From Zeus faber (taxonomy: Eukaryota; Chordata; Actinopteri; Zeiformes; Zeidae): a stretch of DNA of 64,000 nucleotides. The position numbers were made by a program, and so were the translations under genes. Below, piece by piece: positions 24,539 to 34,006 of the stretch. Location of the stretch: NCBI GenBank assembly GCA_960531495.1, contig CAUIJY010000071.1, positions 1,612,001-1,676,000 on the forward strand, read 5' to 3'. The notes beneath the pieces are model-generated. The model was given only the letters and a program-made list of their open reading frames with translations, was not told the DNA's origin and ran no database searches. Numbering within the stretch: position 1 is the first letter of the stretch; the number at the start of each line of letters is the position of its first letter.

Positions 24539-25370
24539 TCCAGTATGTATACACACACAGTCATGTTAACCTATACACTGTGGTTTAAACAGGACTACGT
24601 ACTACCCATATGCACTCACAGCACTGTGTATATCCTCTCCCACCACACACATTCACATAACAAACCGTCCCGGCACACACACACACACACACACAATGAT
24701 GCAAGTCATATCAACACAGCTGAAGCCGCCTTGTGTTATGAATTCCTCTCATGCCGCAGCCTTCAGCTCTCCAGTAGCTCTCCAGCAGCTCCTCGTGTCC
24801 CAGCAGAGCTGCCGTGCAGTTGTTCTGCTGCTAAGGGCTGTCAACGTTCAGCGGGCGGACGCTCGTTTGCCCCCACCCTCCGAGCTCCCCTGCCATCCAG
24901 GGTCCTTCTGACCCCCCCCCCCCCCCCCCCCCCCCTTTAGCAGGGAGCTTGCCATCCTGCTTCTGTGTGTGGCCAGAGTCCACCGCTGCACACATCCCCT
25001 GGCCGACACGGCCCGTTGTGTTGTTGTTTTTTTATAATAGGGGGGATAAACAAAGTGTGTGTGTGGCGGAACAATCTCACGGGTTACAGGGGCCAAGTTG
25101 GGTTCACCTGTCGACGATGACGAAGCCCGGCATTGACGTGCAAGCTTGGCGGCGGTAGTGGAGTCGGGTGGTGGGGGTAGGCAGACTCAGAGCTTTACAA
25201 GGAGCGGGGCCGGGAAATGTGGCGCACGGCTGAAGGCGACGTAGCTAAATCACCTCCACGGGGTGTTTACGGGGAAGGATCATTAGCGAGCTCGGCTACC
25301 TGCGTTACCCCTCGCTCTCCCTCCGTCAGCGTTTCGGCAGGAGTCCAGGGAGTCTGATGCCCTCATTAAT
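24539..25370. other. CA-rich then GC-rich unassigned DNA
   Basis: CA-rich sequence (24540-24700) gives way to GC-rich sequence with many CTG/CAGC steps (24720-24910), a run of 24 C at 24912-24935, and a CpG-rich stretch to about 25330. Short open frames exist on both strands but none has a recognisable domain. The GC-rich part could be an old promoter island or a repeat; nothing here decides between them. Confidence 0.5.
24912..24935 (+). repeat. Poly(C) run
   Basis: Twenty-four consecutive C. Runs like this are prone to length error in sequencing, so the exact number should not be trusted. Confidence 0.95.
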
Positions 25371-27027
25371 AAAGATTACTATCTTATCCTACAATGAATA
25401 GTAGTAATTTTAATAATTATGCCGAACAGCGATAAACTTAATCTCATTAAATTAATGCCCAATCGTTCTTCTTTACAAAGAATAATCCACGTATTCATAA
25501 TAATAAATAATAATTTGGTTATCAAAATGCGTCATTATAGACGTTTTTTTTAATATCTTAATGGTATATTTTGTACGATCACATTAGCATGATGTAATAA
25601 TAATTTTGGGAATGCATTATTAAAATATATTAAAATAATTTATTTGGATGGAGTAATTTTTTGGAGAAGCTTCCGCATTGCGGGAGGAGAACGTCTGAGA
25701 GAAGCACACTATATTTACCCTATCTCCTCATGCCGTGACTGTGCCCAATATTGAAACAGCAGAAGAAGAACGGGGGCAATAAAATGGATATAGAGTAAGT
25801 GCACGAAAAAAAAATGTTTTAGAAAGTTAACTTTTCAATTTTTACACGTTTTTGCTGTTAAATGCTAGCAGTTTTGTGTTATAACACGATATAACACGGA
25901 GAGATTATGCATGCAAAAGTTAATGACTTTGTTTTATTTTATAAAGCCGTTTTTAACATGCACAGTATCTAGCTTTAGTTAAATGTGTGTTGGAGTGGAG
26001 TGTTAACTAGCATTTAGATTTAGTTTACTGTGTGTTGGTGCAGGGAGACGGTACTGTGAGAGAGAGACGGTTTTCAAACAGACAGACGGACCCGCTAGCT
26101 AAGTTTCTCTTGATCGGTTCTCCACCAAAGCGTGCTGAGAGAGTCCGGACTGTTTTTTGCCAGTTTAGACTTTATTTGAAGGTACAATGGTACCTCGATT
26201 TATGACTGCATCTACTTACTAATCCAAGATACGATAGTCGCTAAAATTAGCATCGTCTTACGACTGACTGCTCCAGGATACGACCGTGGAAATTTGTAGT
26301 TGGCGCGTCGGCGTCAGTCAGCGGGCGACCTACATCGTGTGTGCACGTTGTTCGTGGCTTATCGATTTTTTTTTCATATTTACTGTGTTTGTGCTGTGCA
26401 TTTTGTTTTTTTGTTTTTTAACTTATGAAAGCAATATGTGCTCTCTGTCATTTGGGTGGGCCGGCTGTACAAGTGGTTGCCTGCTGAAATAGAATATTTT
26501 CTGCAATGATATCTGTTATCCTCGGGCAGTGCCTGACTTTAAGGATAAACAGTAAAAGATAACATTTATAAAGTCGCGATCATGTGGGACATCTGGAACA
26601 ATCACAGCATCCCATTTTGCTGGTTCATACACATTGCTGTATGGAGGTGATTTAGCAGCATGAGAAATCTACCACTGAATTTTGGAGTCCTAAATAGTTG
26701 TAACTGGTTCTAATGTTGTGGCTGATCGGTGTGTATGTTGTTGTATGATGTTGTTGTGATTTTATTTTTTCCTATTGAAATAAAAAAAAATGAAAGTCAA
26801 ACCTGATTTTAAATTTCACTCATCCTTTGGTCATGAAATGGAAAAATAATTTTTCAATTTAGATTTTTGTATCTCCAAAAAAGCAAAATTTGAAAACCAC
26901 TCATACCCCATTTTTTCCATTTCTGATTCTGAATTGAGAATAGAGTAACCAAAAGATACAGCGATTGAAAGACCTGGTCTACACTCCTAATTGTATTTGT
27001 CCTTTTACATTTCTATTTCTATCTTAG
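25371..27027. other. AT-rich intergenic or intronic DNA
   Basis: AT-rich DNA with no domain-bearing frame. A short purine-rich segment at about 25640-25800 ends in an ATG followed eleven bases later by a GTAAGT donor-like string (25784-25800). A stretch at about 26188-26290, beginning GGTACCTCGATTTATGAC, recalls the ends of pogo/Tigger-type transposons, but no partner end was found. Otherwise nothing is recognised. Confidence 0.5.
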
Positions 27028-27251
27028 AAATCTCTGAGAGAAGGAGGTGGTTACCTGAGGAGGTCCATGCGGTGGAAAAGAACCTGAAGGCTTTCATTGA
27101 AAGTGGTAAAGTGCCGGGAAGGACTGAGTGTGATGCATGTATTAGAGCTTCACCTGAAGCTCTAAACCAGCGAAGCTGGACTGCATTGAAGTACTATGTA
27201 AAAAATCGTATCACTGCCATCCAATGCGAAAGTGCGAGAAGAATTTATTAA
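27028..27251 (+). pseudogene. Exon-like Myb/SANT-type domain fragment
   Basis: After a pyrimidine-rich tract and acceptor TTAG at 27024-27027, a frame of about 74 residues begins with a basic-aromatic start (RRRWLPEEV). It then carries PGRTECDACIRA, a conserved-looking Trp (RSWTALKYYVKNRI) and ends in a stop at 27249-27251. This pattern (RW..EE...V, PG..CD.C, W..[LV]KYYVKNRIT) recalls a helical DNA-binding-like module found in many uncharacterised, multicopy fish proteins. That likeness is from memory, not a search. No convincing upstream exon in matching phase is visible, so it is a single-exon remnant or the last exon of a gene whose other parts are unrecognised. Confidence 0.5.
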
Positions 27252-27430
27252 TAGAGTTGTTAAAGCATTTGCTCAAACATGTTGGTTCACGTTGCTCAAA
27301 AATGTTGGTTCATTTGATGCAACTTCATTTTTGATGATGTTTGTGTTGTTCGTTGGCATCCTGAGTACCCAGGTATACACTGGAGTTCAACTAGTTATTG
27401 ATTTTATCAGGCGAAAACATTGATAATTAG

Positions 27431-27460
27431 TAGTTAGGTGCAGTCAAAGGCCGCAAGTCA
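27431..27460 (+). repeat. 30 bp direct repeat flanking a hairpin element (left copy)
   Basis: TAGTTAGGTGCAGTCAAAGG and the next ten bases recur at 27871-27900 with about four mismatches. The two copies immediately flank the large inverted repeat at 27461-27862. They could be a long target duplication or the remains of a local duplication. Confidence 0.7.
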
Positions 27461-27862
27461 ATTCATCTGCTGATAACAACTGACTCTACGGTGGCCAACG
27501 GGAAAACTCTGCAACTAAAGAAAATACATGTAAATAGACAAAACGCAAGCAAATTTAGAAAATGTCATCATCAATTTGACAACACAGGCAACAACACAAT
27601 GGAAAAGTTCACGAAGGAACAAACTTAAAATAAAAACATCAAGAAATGTTTGTGTATCATATCTGATATATTCCCCAAATGAAGTGTCCGTGGTGAATTG
27701 CTTTTAAGTTTGTTTCTGTGCAAATGTTTCCATTGTTTTGCATCTCTTGCCTGTGTTGTCAAATTGATGATGATGTTTTCTGAATTTGCTTGTGTTTTGT
27801 CTATTTGCAGTGAGTTTTCGTGCCGACCACCGTAGGGTAGGTTTTTATCAGCAGATTAATTG
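27461..27862. mobile_element. ~400 bp foldback (hairpin) element
   Basis: The left arm (about 27461-27633) and right arm (about 27695-27862) are imperfect reverse complements. Matching blocks include CATCTGCTGATAA with TTATCAGCAGATTAA, CTACGGTGG with CCACCGTAG, a ~35-base block around CATCATCAATTTGACAACAC, and GAACAAACTTAAAA with its complement. The loop is about 60 bases of AT-rich DNA. There is no open frame. The shape is that of a foldback MITE or a palindromic duplication. It is not assigned to a family. Confidence 0.75.
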
Positions 27863-27900
27863 AAAATGGATAGTTAGGTGCAGGCAAAGGCCAAAGGTCA

Positions 27901-28769
27901 GGGTTTACCACCATACTACTCTTCCCCCGCGTGAATACATTGCACTTTTTCTTTGTTACAAAGCATATCAGGAGACTTACTGAGCCCTGTGTGAGCCCTT
28001 GTTTGTTTTCTTGTGCCATCTGCTCCTTTTTATTTTATAATAAATAATTGTAATTTTTTATCTACATTTTGTACAGTGGGTGTAGGTTTATTCCCCGTTC
28101 GATTAAGTTTGGAAGAAAATATTATACTGTCAAAACCATCAAATTAAATAACAATTGATTCTGTGCTCTCTTTTAAAGTATATGTGGTATTTGTCATACT
28201 TATCTGGAAATCAATTGATGAACCGGTATTTAAGTCGAAAATGATCTGCATAATATGCTCAAATTTACTACATTTACTTACAGCGTGCTTAGGTAGAAAA
28301 ATAATCTTTACTTTCCAATTTTTGATATGTTTAAGTGGTGTTGGCCTGAGGCCTGATTTCTTAAATTGGTTGTATATCCTTTCAAATTAATAATTATACT
28401 TTTGGAAGGTTTATATTTTTCAATCAGAATCTGACCTATTGATTAAAAAAAAGTGTTCAGTGTCAAAGTTTGCATGTCAATAGACCATAACATGGTGGGT
28501 CCCCTGTGTAATCAAAAAGTCAGGTGGGGTTCCCATGAGGCTCAAAAATTCAGGTCTAAAATCTTTTTGAGGGTTATCATTTTTTAAAGTAGTTTTTGTA
28601 TCATCAAAAAATGATCCGTGATTTATGTACTCAACACTAAACATTTTACGAGACACAAGGACGCGTTAGCATGGGCTATGCCACGTGAAAACCCCAGCAT
28701 GCAATGGGGGGCGTACCTTCGTATTCCTGTCTATTATTTGTCCGCATTTTGTTAATTGTTTATATTCTT
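27901..28769. other. Unassigned AT-rich DNA
   Basis: No domain-bearing frame, RNA gene or recognised repeat is seen. The longest open stretches are low-complexity hydrophobic frames typical of AT-rich non-coding DNA. Confidence 0.5.
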
Positions 28770-28845
28770 GTTATTTACATTTACATTTACATTTAGTCAT
28801 TTAGCAGATGCTTTTATCCAAAGCGACTTACAAGGGAGAATAACA
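28770..28845 (+). repeat. Common fish interspersed-repeat core
   Basis: A short tandem of TTACAT units leads into TTTAGTCATTTAGCAGATGC, then TTTTATCCAAAGCGACTTAC. This string is very frequent in fish genomes as part of interspersed repeats (from memory; the class is not resolved here). The piece is isolated, with no visible tRNA-like head or transposase. Confidence 0.65.
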
Positions 28846-29188
28846 TTCAAGCTACAGCTATTTCTCTACATTCTGCTGGTACTTGTAGAGTTAATTGACT
28901 AACCGATATGATGGTCTATAGACCAATCAATAGAAAAAATAGTTTCACCTTTACAGCCAGCAGTAAGGTTTTTGGATGCTTTAAATTGCAGTACACTTGT
29001 TCTAGAAAATGATCAGTTTCTAAGTTATGGAGCCATTTCAAAATGTTATTGTCGAATTAGTGTCTTGTGCTGTTCTTATTTATCTATTGTGCCTCAACAC
29101 TTTTAGAAGCCTCGTGGAAAGTCAGTAGTATTTATTTTGGGTTTTTGTCTGTTAAGAAACAGGTGATCACCAGAAAGTGCGCCTCTAG
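28846..29188. other. Unassigned DNA upstream of the SGNH-like pseudogene
   Basis: AT-rich sequence without a recognisable frame. It ends at a splice-acceptor-like CTCTAG directly before the first coding-like block of the pseudogene at 29189. Confidence 0.4.
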
Positions 29189-30257
29189 CCAATTTCCACC
29201 GTGACTGGACGAAGCCACAAGCTGGTCATTACAGCAGAGTCTCCAGATAAGAAGGTATTTTTGTTTGATTATTTATGAACAATACTTGAAGACAAAAGTT
29301 GTGATTTTCATGAAAAAAAAAGACTTTCTATGTTTCTAGTTTGTACTTCTTGTTGGTGACTCCCATCTACGGAGCATTGTGGATGGATTTGTGAAGATGC
29401 CAGGGGACCGAGGTACTGAATGCTTTTTTGTCTCGGAGACCTGACGCAGTTTGTGTTGTAGCCCCTAGCAGCGACTTGACGGCCAGCAGGACCATCGACG
29501 AGGCAGCAGTAGACTTTCGCAGCCTCCTGGTCAGTGTCTGCAGTCGCTGGCCAAAGTTACGCTTCATGTTTAGTACATTTTTGGTAGTATTGGTACTATT
29601 AATACTTTTGCTTTGTGAGCTCTGCAGAACATATTTTACATTTTGAAAACAAATGTACTGTAATAAACACCTTTTTTTTTGTGTGTGTTTGTATAGGTGT
29701 TTGTCCTGGACTTCCTTCCGCGTCTGACTATTTGCTCCGTGAGGAATACCATCCTGTGGCGGCATGCATGGGAAGCATATTTTAATTTTAGTACAGTTAA
29801 ATGTATAACGGAGTATATATTTTTAGACAAACCAATTCAATAAATATTTCTAATGAACAAAGTTGACATCTATGTATGCATATTTCTATTCGTCCTAATC
29901 GTTGTTTTAAGGCATCAAGTACTTTTCTGCAGCCAACCACTTCCCATTGAACCACCCAGAGCTGTGAAGCAGAGATGGTGTAAGTACAATTGTACAATTT
30001 GTTGTCATGTCACGTGATGGCTATTTTATGAATAACTTTGCTATGTTGTGAAACCATGGCCCTGTGACATTGCTGTGAAATGCTGCTTATCGCCAACTGG
30101 AGACAACAGCGCCGCCAACAGCACGAAAGTCAAAGGTTTCTCCCGGCAGGTCACTTCCAACATTCTCTCCAAAAGTGGTTGTGAAGGGAGAGCTCATCGT
30201 GCCTCATCCTTCACCTAACCCTTTTGAGTGGAGACTGGTTGGAAGGGGCAGAAAGAT
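29189..30257 (+). pseudogene. Broken intron-containing gene, SGNH-hydrolase-like domain
   Basis: At least five coding-like blocks, separated by intron-like DNA, read on the + strand. Block 1 (29189-29254) begins with an HRDWTKPQ-type string and ends at a donor AAG|GTATTT. Block 2 (29340-29556) follows an acceptor TTTCTAG, reads FVLLVGDSHLRS with a GDS motif, then [11 protein letters not shown] and SRWPK. Block 3 (29697-29771) follows TATAG and reads VFVLDF. Block 4 (29912-29979) reads IKYFS and ends at a GTAAGT donor. Block 5 (about 30070-30257) reads SPKVVVKGEL and FEWRLVGRG. GDS plus this order suggests an SGNH-like fold as in multicopy fish proteins of unknown function (recalled, not searched). 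Breaks: frameshifts in blocks 1, 2 and 3, a probable deletion in block 2 after the GDS region, a lost donor at 29557 (AAG|TT), no GT after block 3, and TGA codons at 29965-29967 and 30076-30078 where Trp would fit. Confidence 0.6.
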
Positions 30258-31257
30258 AATCGATTGCACACTGTTATTGTTGGGGTAAGACCCTCTGGAA
30301 ACTGTGATAGTCTCTGATATTCACTCAAAGTGTACCGATTTTCATTAAACAATTTAAATATGTTTGTTATGTGTGTAGTTGGCCTTTTGTCAAGACATTG
30401 TCTTAAATCGACATTTTGCTCTATGATTTCACAGGTGGACACAACACCAGTAGCGTCGCCGGAATGATCCATCCCGTTATCAACTTGTTCCATCGCATCT
30501 TTCTAGCGCTGTCCAGTGTGGAGAATTTTATATTGTTTTTATATCGACAATTGTATATCAATTTTATATCAAGAAAATTTTGCTTTGCTTACATGGGAAA
30601 GCCACGGTGGGACATTGGCAGAAAGCTACTGCCTCCAAGAGGACACTGGGAACGGAGCAGGTTTGCTTTGTTCGTTGTTTTTCTTCTTTTTTCAATGACA
30701 TTTTTGATAGTAGTACTTCATTTTAGTTTTATTTTGTCCATGCATTTCATTCTCTTGCTTTTTTTTAGGGGAAGGCAGCACCAACCGTTGTGGAGGTGTC
30801 TTCAAAGCCACACCTGCCAGTGATGTGCCAGTTCTTGTGAAGGAATAGCAGCGCTCTCAAACATTTGTCAAAGGTCAGAGTGATGCTGCTCCTTATTATC
30901 CTGATATGGAGAGTGCTACAGTGTTTTCTGATGTTGCAGCAGAGCTTGACGCTAGCAGTTCTGTCATGGGAACAATTGATGTCACTTCTATCAGCGGAAC
31001 AGGTGATAGCTGAGAACATTTTTTAACAAAGAAAAACGTAGAACACTTTCAGTGCCGGGAAAGCATACGTTGAGTGTTTACACAAATGGTCCTTTTACGA
31101 TCTAGAAAAACTGAGATAACGACTAAAACTTTCGTGACAGTGATATACAGGAATGTAAGATCTCCTGTGAAAGAGTCGGGCGTCACCAAACAAACATATG
31201 CCTCAGCATTCAGACATCACTTGGTGGTAGAATTATATCATTCATTAACATTGATCA
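30258..31257. other. Possible downstream exons of the pseudogene; otherwise unassigned
   Basis: Short coding-like pieces on the + strand include 30432-30535 after an ACAG acceptor, about 30775-30840 after TTTTTTTAG, about 30870-31015 with an acidic Ser/Asp-rich frame, and about 31150-31240. They could be decayed 3' exons of the SGNH-like gene, because spacing and polarity fit, but none has a recognisable motif. The rest is AT-rich. Confidence 0.3.
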
Positions 31258-31930
31258 TCATTTTTCTCTCACACTCCCTTCTGTTGTTCCCAGTGGAATG
31301 ATACAAAAGGAAAATGCAATAATGCTTAAGTATAATATAATTGAGGCAAAGGGATCAGAAAATGATGTATAAATTGAGTACAATACATTTATACAGAGAT
31401 ATTGTTTTATCTGTGTCCTTTTGATGGAGGGGCCAAGGAAAATGATGACCATATAACAAGGTGGGAAGTGGCCAGGTGTAATCAAATGTGGAGCAGAAGT
31501 CCAGCGGTGGAGCCGTCTGTGGGGCGCCAATGTTGGTGTAGAAAGCCCCTTCGATAACTGCTTCCAAAACACACATTTCTTCGGCTGTGGTAAGGGGAAT
31601 GGCAGTAACCCAAGTAGCCTATGTAGGTATGGTTGAAGTGGTTCCATCGCAGTTGCAGGGTGAGCAGCGTTCAGCGTACACTCACGTTGTCTCCTCAACG
31701 AGTACCTAGAGGGGAGTAGGAACTTTCTTGCGATGAGATACGTGTATCCATATTGGTCGTTCTACCACCTTAACTGCTGCTGCAGTGGTGCGGGTCCCTA
31801 ACCCTGCTGGAAAGGTCCTAGGAATCTGGCAGAGTTCCAGCTTTTCCTCTGTAAGTCGCGATCACCACCCATTCACCTGGTCAGCGGCCGTGTAGAGGTC
31901 CTTCAAGTGGGACGGGTAGGGCTGCTTTGA
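31258..31930 (-). pseudogene. Endogenous retrovirus fragment: pol end and env start
   Basis: On the minus strand the segment near 31870-31690 reads, across frame changes, as the C-terminal SH3-like tail of a retroviral integrase. It has a PGEWVV-like block, AAVKVVERP and a WIHVSHRKK block. This runs into an overlapping frame, the usual arrangement where env overlaps the pol end. That frame begins near 31698 and has a hydrophobic Leu/Pro-rich start, then an uncharacterised continuation to 31258. Stops and frameshifts are present. It carries its own pol end, so it is a second element and not the missing 3' part of the provirus at 33.3-41.6 kb. Confidence 0.6.
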
Positions 31931-32126
31931 CCTGGGCACATAGACTTAAACACTTGGGTGAGAGACACACATTTTGACAACATTGTTTGGTATAGGTCCA
32001 AGATTGTTAAATGGGCGTTAAATAGTTGAATAGCAGACTACAGGCTCAGTACAAAAATGAATGTATGCACACTCGTGTAACAACAGAATAATATTATCAC
32101 AATGTCTAATATGTAGGAGATAATAG

Positions 32127-32440
32127 GCGGCCATTTTGACACGCCCATGCATGGCACCACTAGAATATCAAATGACACACTGGGACTGACGAGTGTGCAA
32201 AGATTTGTGAATTTCCAAGTATCTTTTGGAACATGAAATTGTACGTGTTGCCACGCCCACACCGTGTGCCAAAATATATATGTATTTTAATAAGTTTTAG
32301 CTGTGAAGGTGTCTTGTAGACACTCGTCAAGTTTGAAGTCGATCCGATAAATCGCCAAGGAGGGGTTTCGCGAAAGTACAAAGCATAAATATGACTAAAA
32401 AGTCAGGAAAATTCAAAATGGCCGACTTCCTGTTGGGTTT
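32127..32440 (-). repeat. Unnamed modular interspersed repeat, copy A (inverted)
   Basis: Read on the minus strand it starts CAACAGGAAGTCGGCCATTT and contains GGCGATTTATCGGATCGACT, GAGTGTCTACAAGACACCTT, GTGTGGGCGTGGCAACACG and CAGTCCCAGTGTG. It is closely similar over its full length to copy C at 42246-42562, which lies in the opposite orientation. It has no open frame of note. The same blocks occur in direct orientation in copy B. Confidence 0.85.
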
Positions 32441-33270
32441 CCGTCATGGCGGAAATATATATTTTTTCCAAGTCTAGAGAGGTTACAAATGTGTACCGAA
32501 TTTTGGGAGTTTACGTGGAAAAAGGTGAATAGGTCAGAAAATTATTATTTTATTTTCTAGGGTGGCGTGGCAACACGTAAAATTTCATGTTCCAAAGATA
32601 CTAATTCACGAAAACTTTGCGCACTTGTTAGTCCCAGTGTGGCAATTGATATTGTATGAGTTGCCTGCATGGGCGTGGCAAAATGGCCCGACACACCCTG
32701 TTGAAAATTTCAAAACATCAAACCTATTCACTTTTTACCATGAAATTCACAAAATTCGGGACACTTTTGTAACTTCTTGGATTAAATGTGTAATTTTAGT
32801 CACTTTCCGTTCATTTTCTCGCTTTGTACTTTCGTAAACTCCTCCGAGGCCATTTATCTGGCTTCAAACTTGGCGAGTGTCTACAAGACACCTTCACGAT
32901 TAAAAGATATTAAAAAAAAATAATAATTGTCACACGATGTGGCCGTGGCAAAGCGTTGGATTTCGTGTTCCAAAAAAAGCTGTGTTTTTGTAATATTTTA
33001 TCCACTTTTTATGCTTTGTACTTTCGTGAACTTCTCCTGGGGGATTTTTTGGATTGAGACTCATTGGGGATTAAAAGTTATTAAAACATTTTTTTTTCGT
33101 CACGATGCGGGTGTGGCAACGCGTTGAATTTTATGTTCAAAAAAACAGTTTACGTGACTTTTGGGGCCTTGAGAAACTACAAAATTATTGCAAAACTTTG
33201 CACACTCTTCAGTCCCAGTGTGGCATTTAATATTCTATGGGTCCTATACATGGGCGTGTCAAAATGATCA
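32441..33270 (+). repeat. Unnamed modular interspersed repeat, copy B (two to three modules)
   Basis: Blocks of the copy A/C repeat recur in order: GCGTGGCAACACG (32565), AGTCCCAGTGTGGCA (32632), TTTGTACTTTCGTAAACTCC (32823), GCGAGTGTCTACAAGACACC (32873), a diverged CGTGGCAAAGCG (32944), TTTGTACTTTCGTGAACT (33014), GTGTGGCAACGCG (33110) and AGTCCCAGTGTGGCAT (33211). The element is thus built of repeated modules of about 250-370 bases. It abuts the truncated 3' end of the retrovirus at about 33270-33285. Confidence 0.75.
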
Positions 33271-33284
33271 ACTAGATGCAGTTA

Positions 33285-33975
33285 TCGTGGATGAGGATGT
33301 CGGGGTCCTGGTGCTGGGGAAAGGAGGTCCATACCTATAGCAACATAGGTGTCGCCACATTCCTTCTGTCTCAATGCCATGTCCGCTTGTATTTCTGGTT
33401 TGCCCAACGCAGTCATGATGCATTTTTCACTAGAGTACAAATGCATGGTATACAACAACATCCACATACAATTAACAGAGCAGCAATGATAGCAACGTTG
33501 ATTATGCATGATAAAATGAGGCCTTTTCATTTGGAAAACATAGAGTCCAACCAACCAGTGATGTGATCATCCATTCCTGCATTTTCTTTTAGTTCTACGC
33601 TCCGTGAGTGGAGTAGCAATTCCTCCTACTGGTTCCTGTGTTTATAAGCACATTACTCCATGCCCCACAATCAATATGGGTACCTTAAACCTCGTCCAGC
33701 CACCAGTCACTTGTTAGTCTAGGGTTGGTGGACCACGCATATTTCTCATTCCACTGGTACTGCTCCTACCCTGTGGAATCACACTTTATTATGGAACAGA
33801 AATCAACATTGAATGCCAGGATTTGTCCTTCATAGGCATAAATGACAAGAACTGTTTCTTTCATTCGGCCCCACTCTTTGACCTTTGTCATATACTGGTC
33901 ATACGATAATTGGGGTCCCACTTGGTAAGAATATGTATACTGTGTAGGGTCCAGGACTTCTCCTAGGGTAAACAA
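33285..33975 (-). pseudogene. env: Collapsed retroviral env remnant
   Basis: A frame at 33975-33766 follows a splice-acceptor-like tract and reads as an N-terminal envelope segment with no clear surface-unit hallmark. After stops, a second block at 33502-33416 encodes a hydrophobic stretch followed by a Cys-rich run (CGCCCIPCIC), typical of a retroviral transmembrane anchor and its cytoplasmic edge. The distance between them (about 270 bases) is far too short for a full envelope, so most of the surface and transmembrane ectodomain is deleted. Several frame changes occur. The element ends at about 33285 against copy B of the unnamed repeat, with no 3' LTR. Confidence 0.6.
33962..33968 (-). promoter_or_regulatory. 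Candidate env splice acceptor
   Basis: On the minus strand a long T-rich tract (33995-33969) leads into TTTACCCTAG, with the exon edge after the AG at 33963. It lies just after the pol end and before the env remnant, where a subgenomic env acceptor is expected. The strongest partner donor visible is at 41365 in the leader. Confidence 0.5.
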
Positions 33976-34006
33976 AAAAAATATTATTATTTTTTTACAT
34001 GGTTAA

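Noticed and set aside
25273-25285. GGAAGGATCATTA, identical to the last bases of 18S rRNA
   Set aside because: Only 13 bases match. The conserved sequence that precedes this end in every 18S gene is absent, so it is taken as chance.
25784-25800. Possible first coding exon (ATG plus eleven bases, then GTAAGT) for the Myb-like exon at 27028
   Set aside because: The phase does not fit: the short exon would pass on two bases while the 27028 exon needs one. Joining them gives a stop within a few codons.
26188-26290. pogo/Tigger-like transposon end (GGTACCTCG followed by TACGAC-type strings)
   Set aside because: No matching inverted end, TA target duplication or transposase remnant was found nearby. 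The similarity is short.
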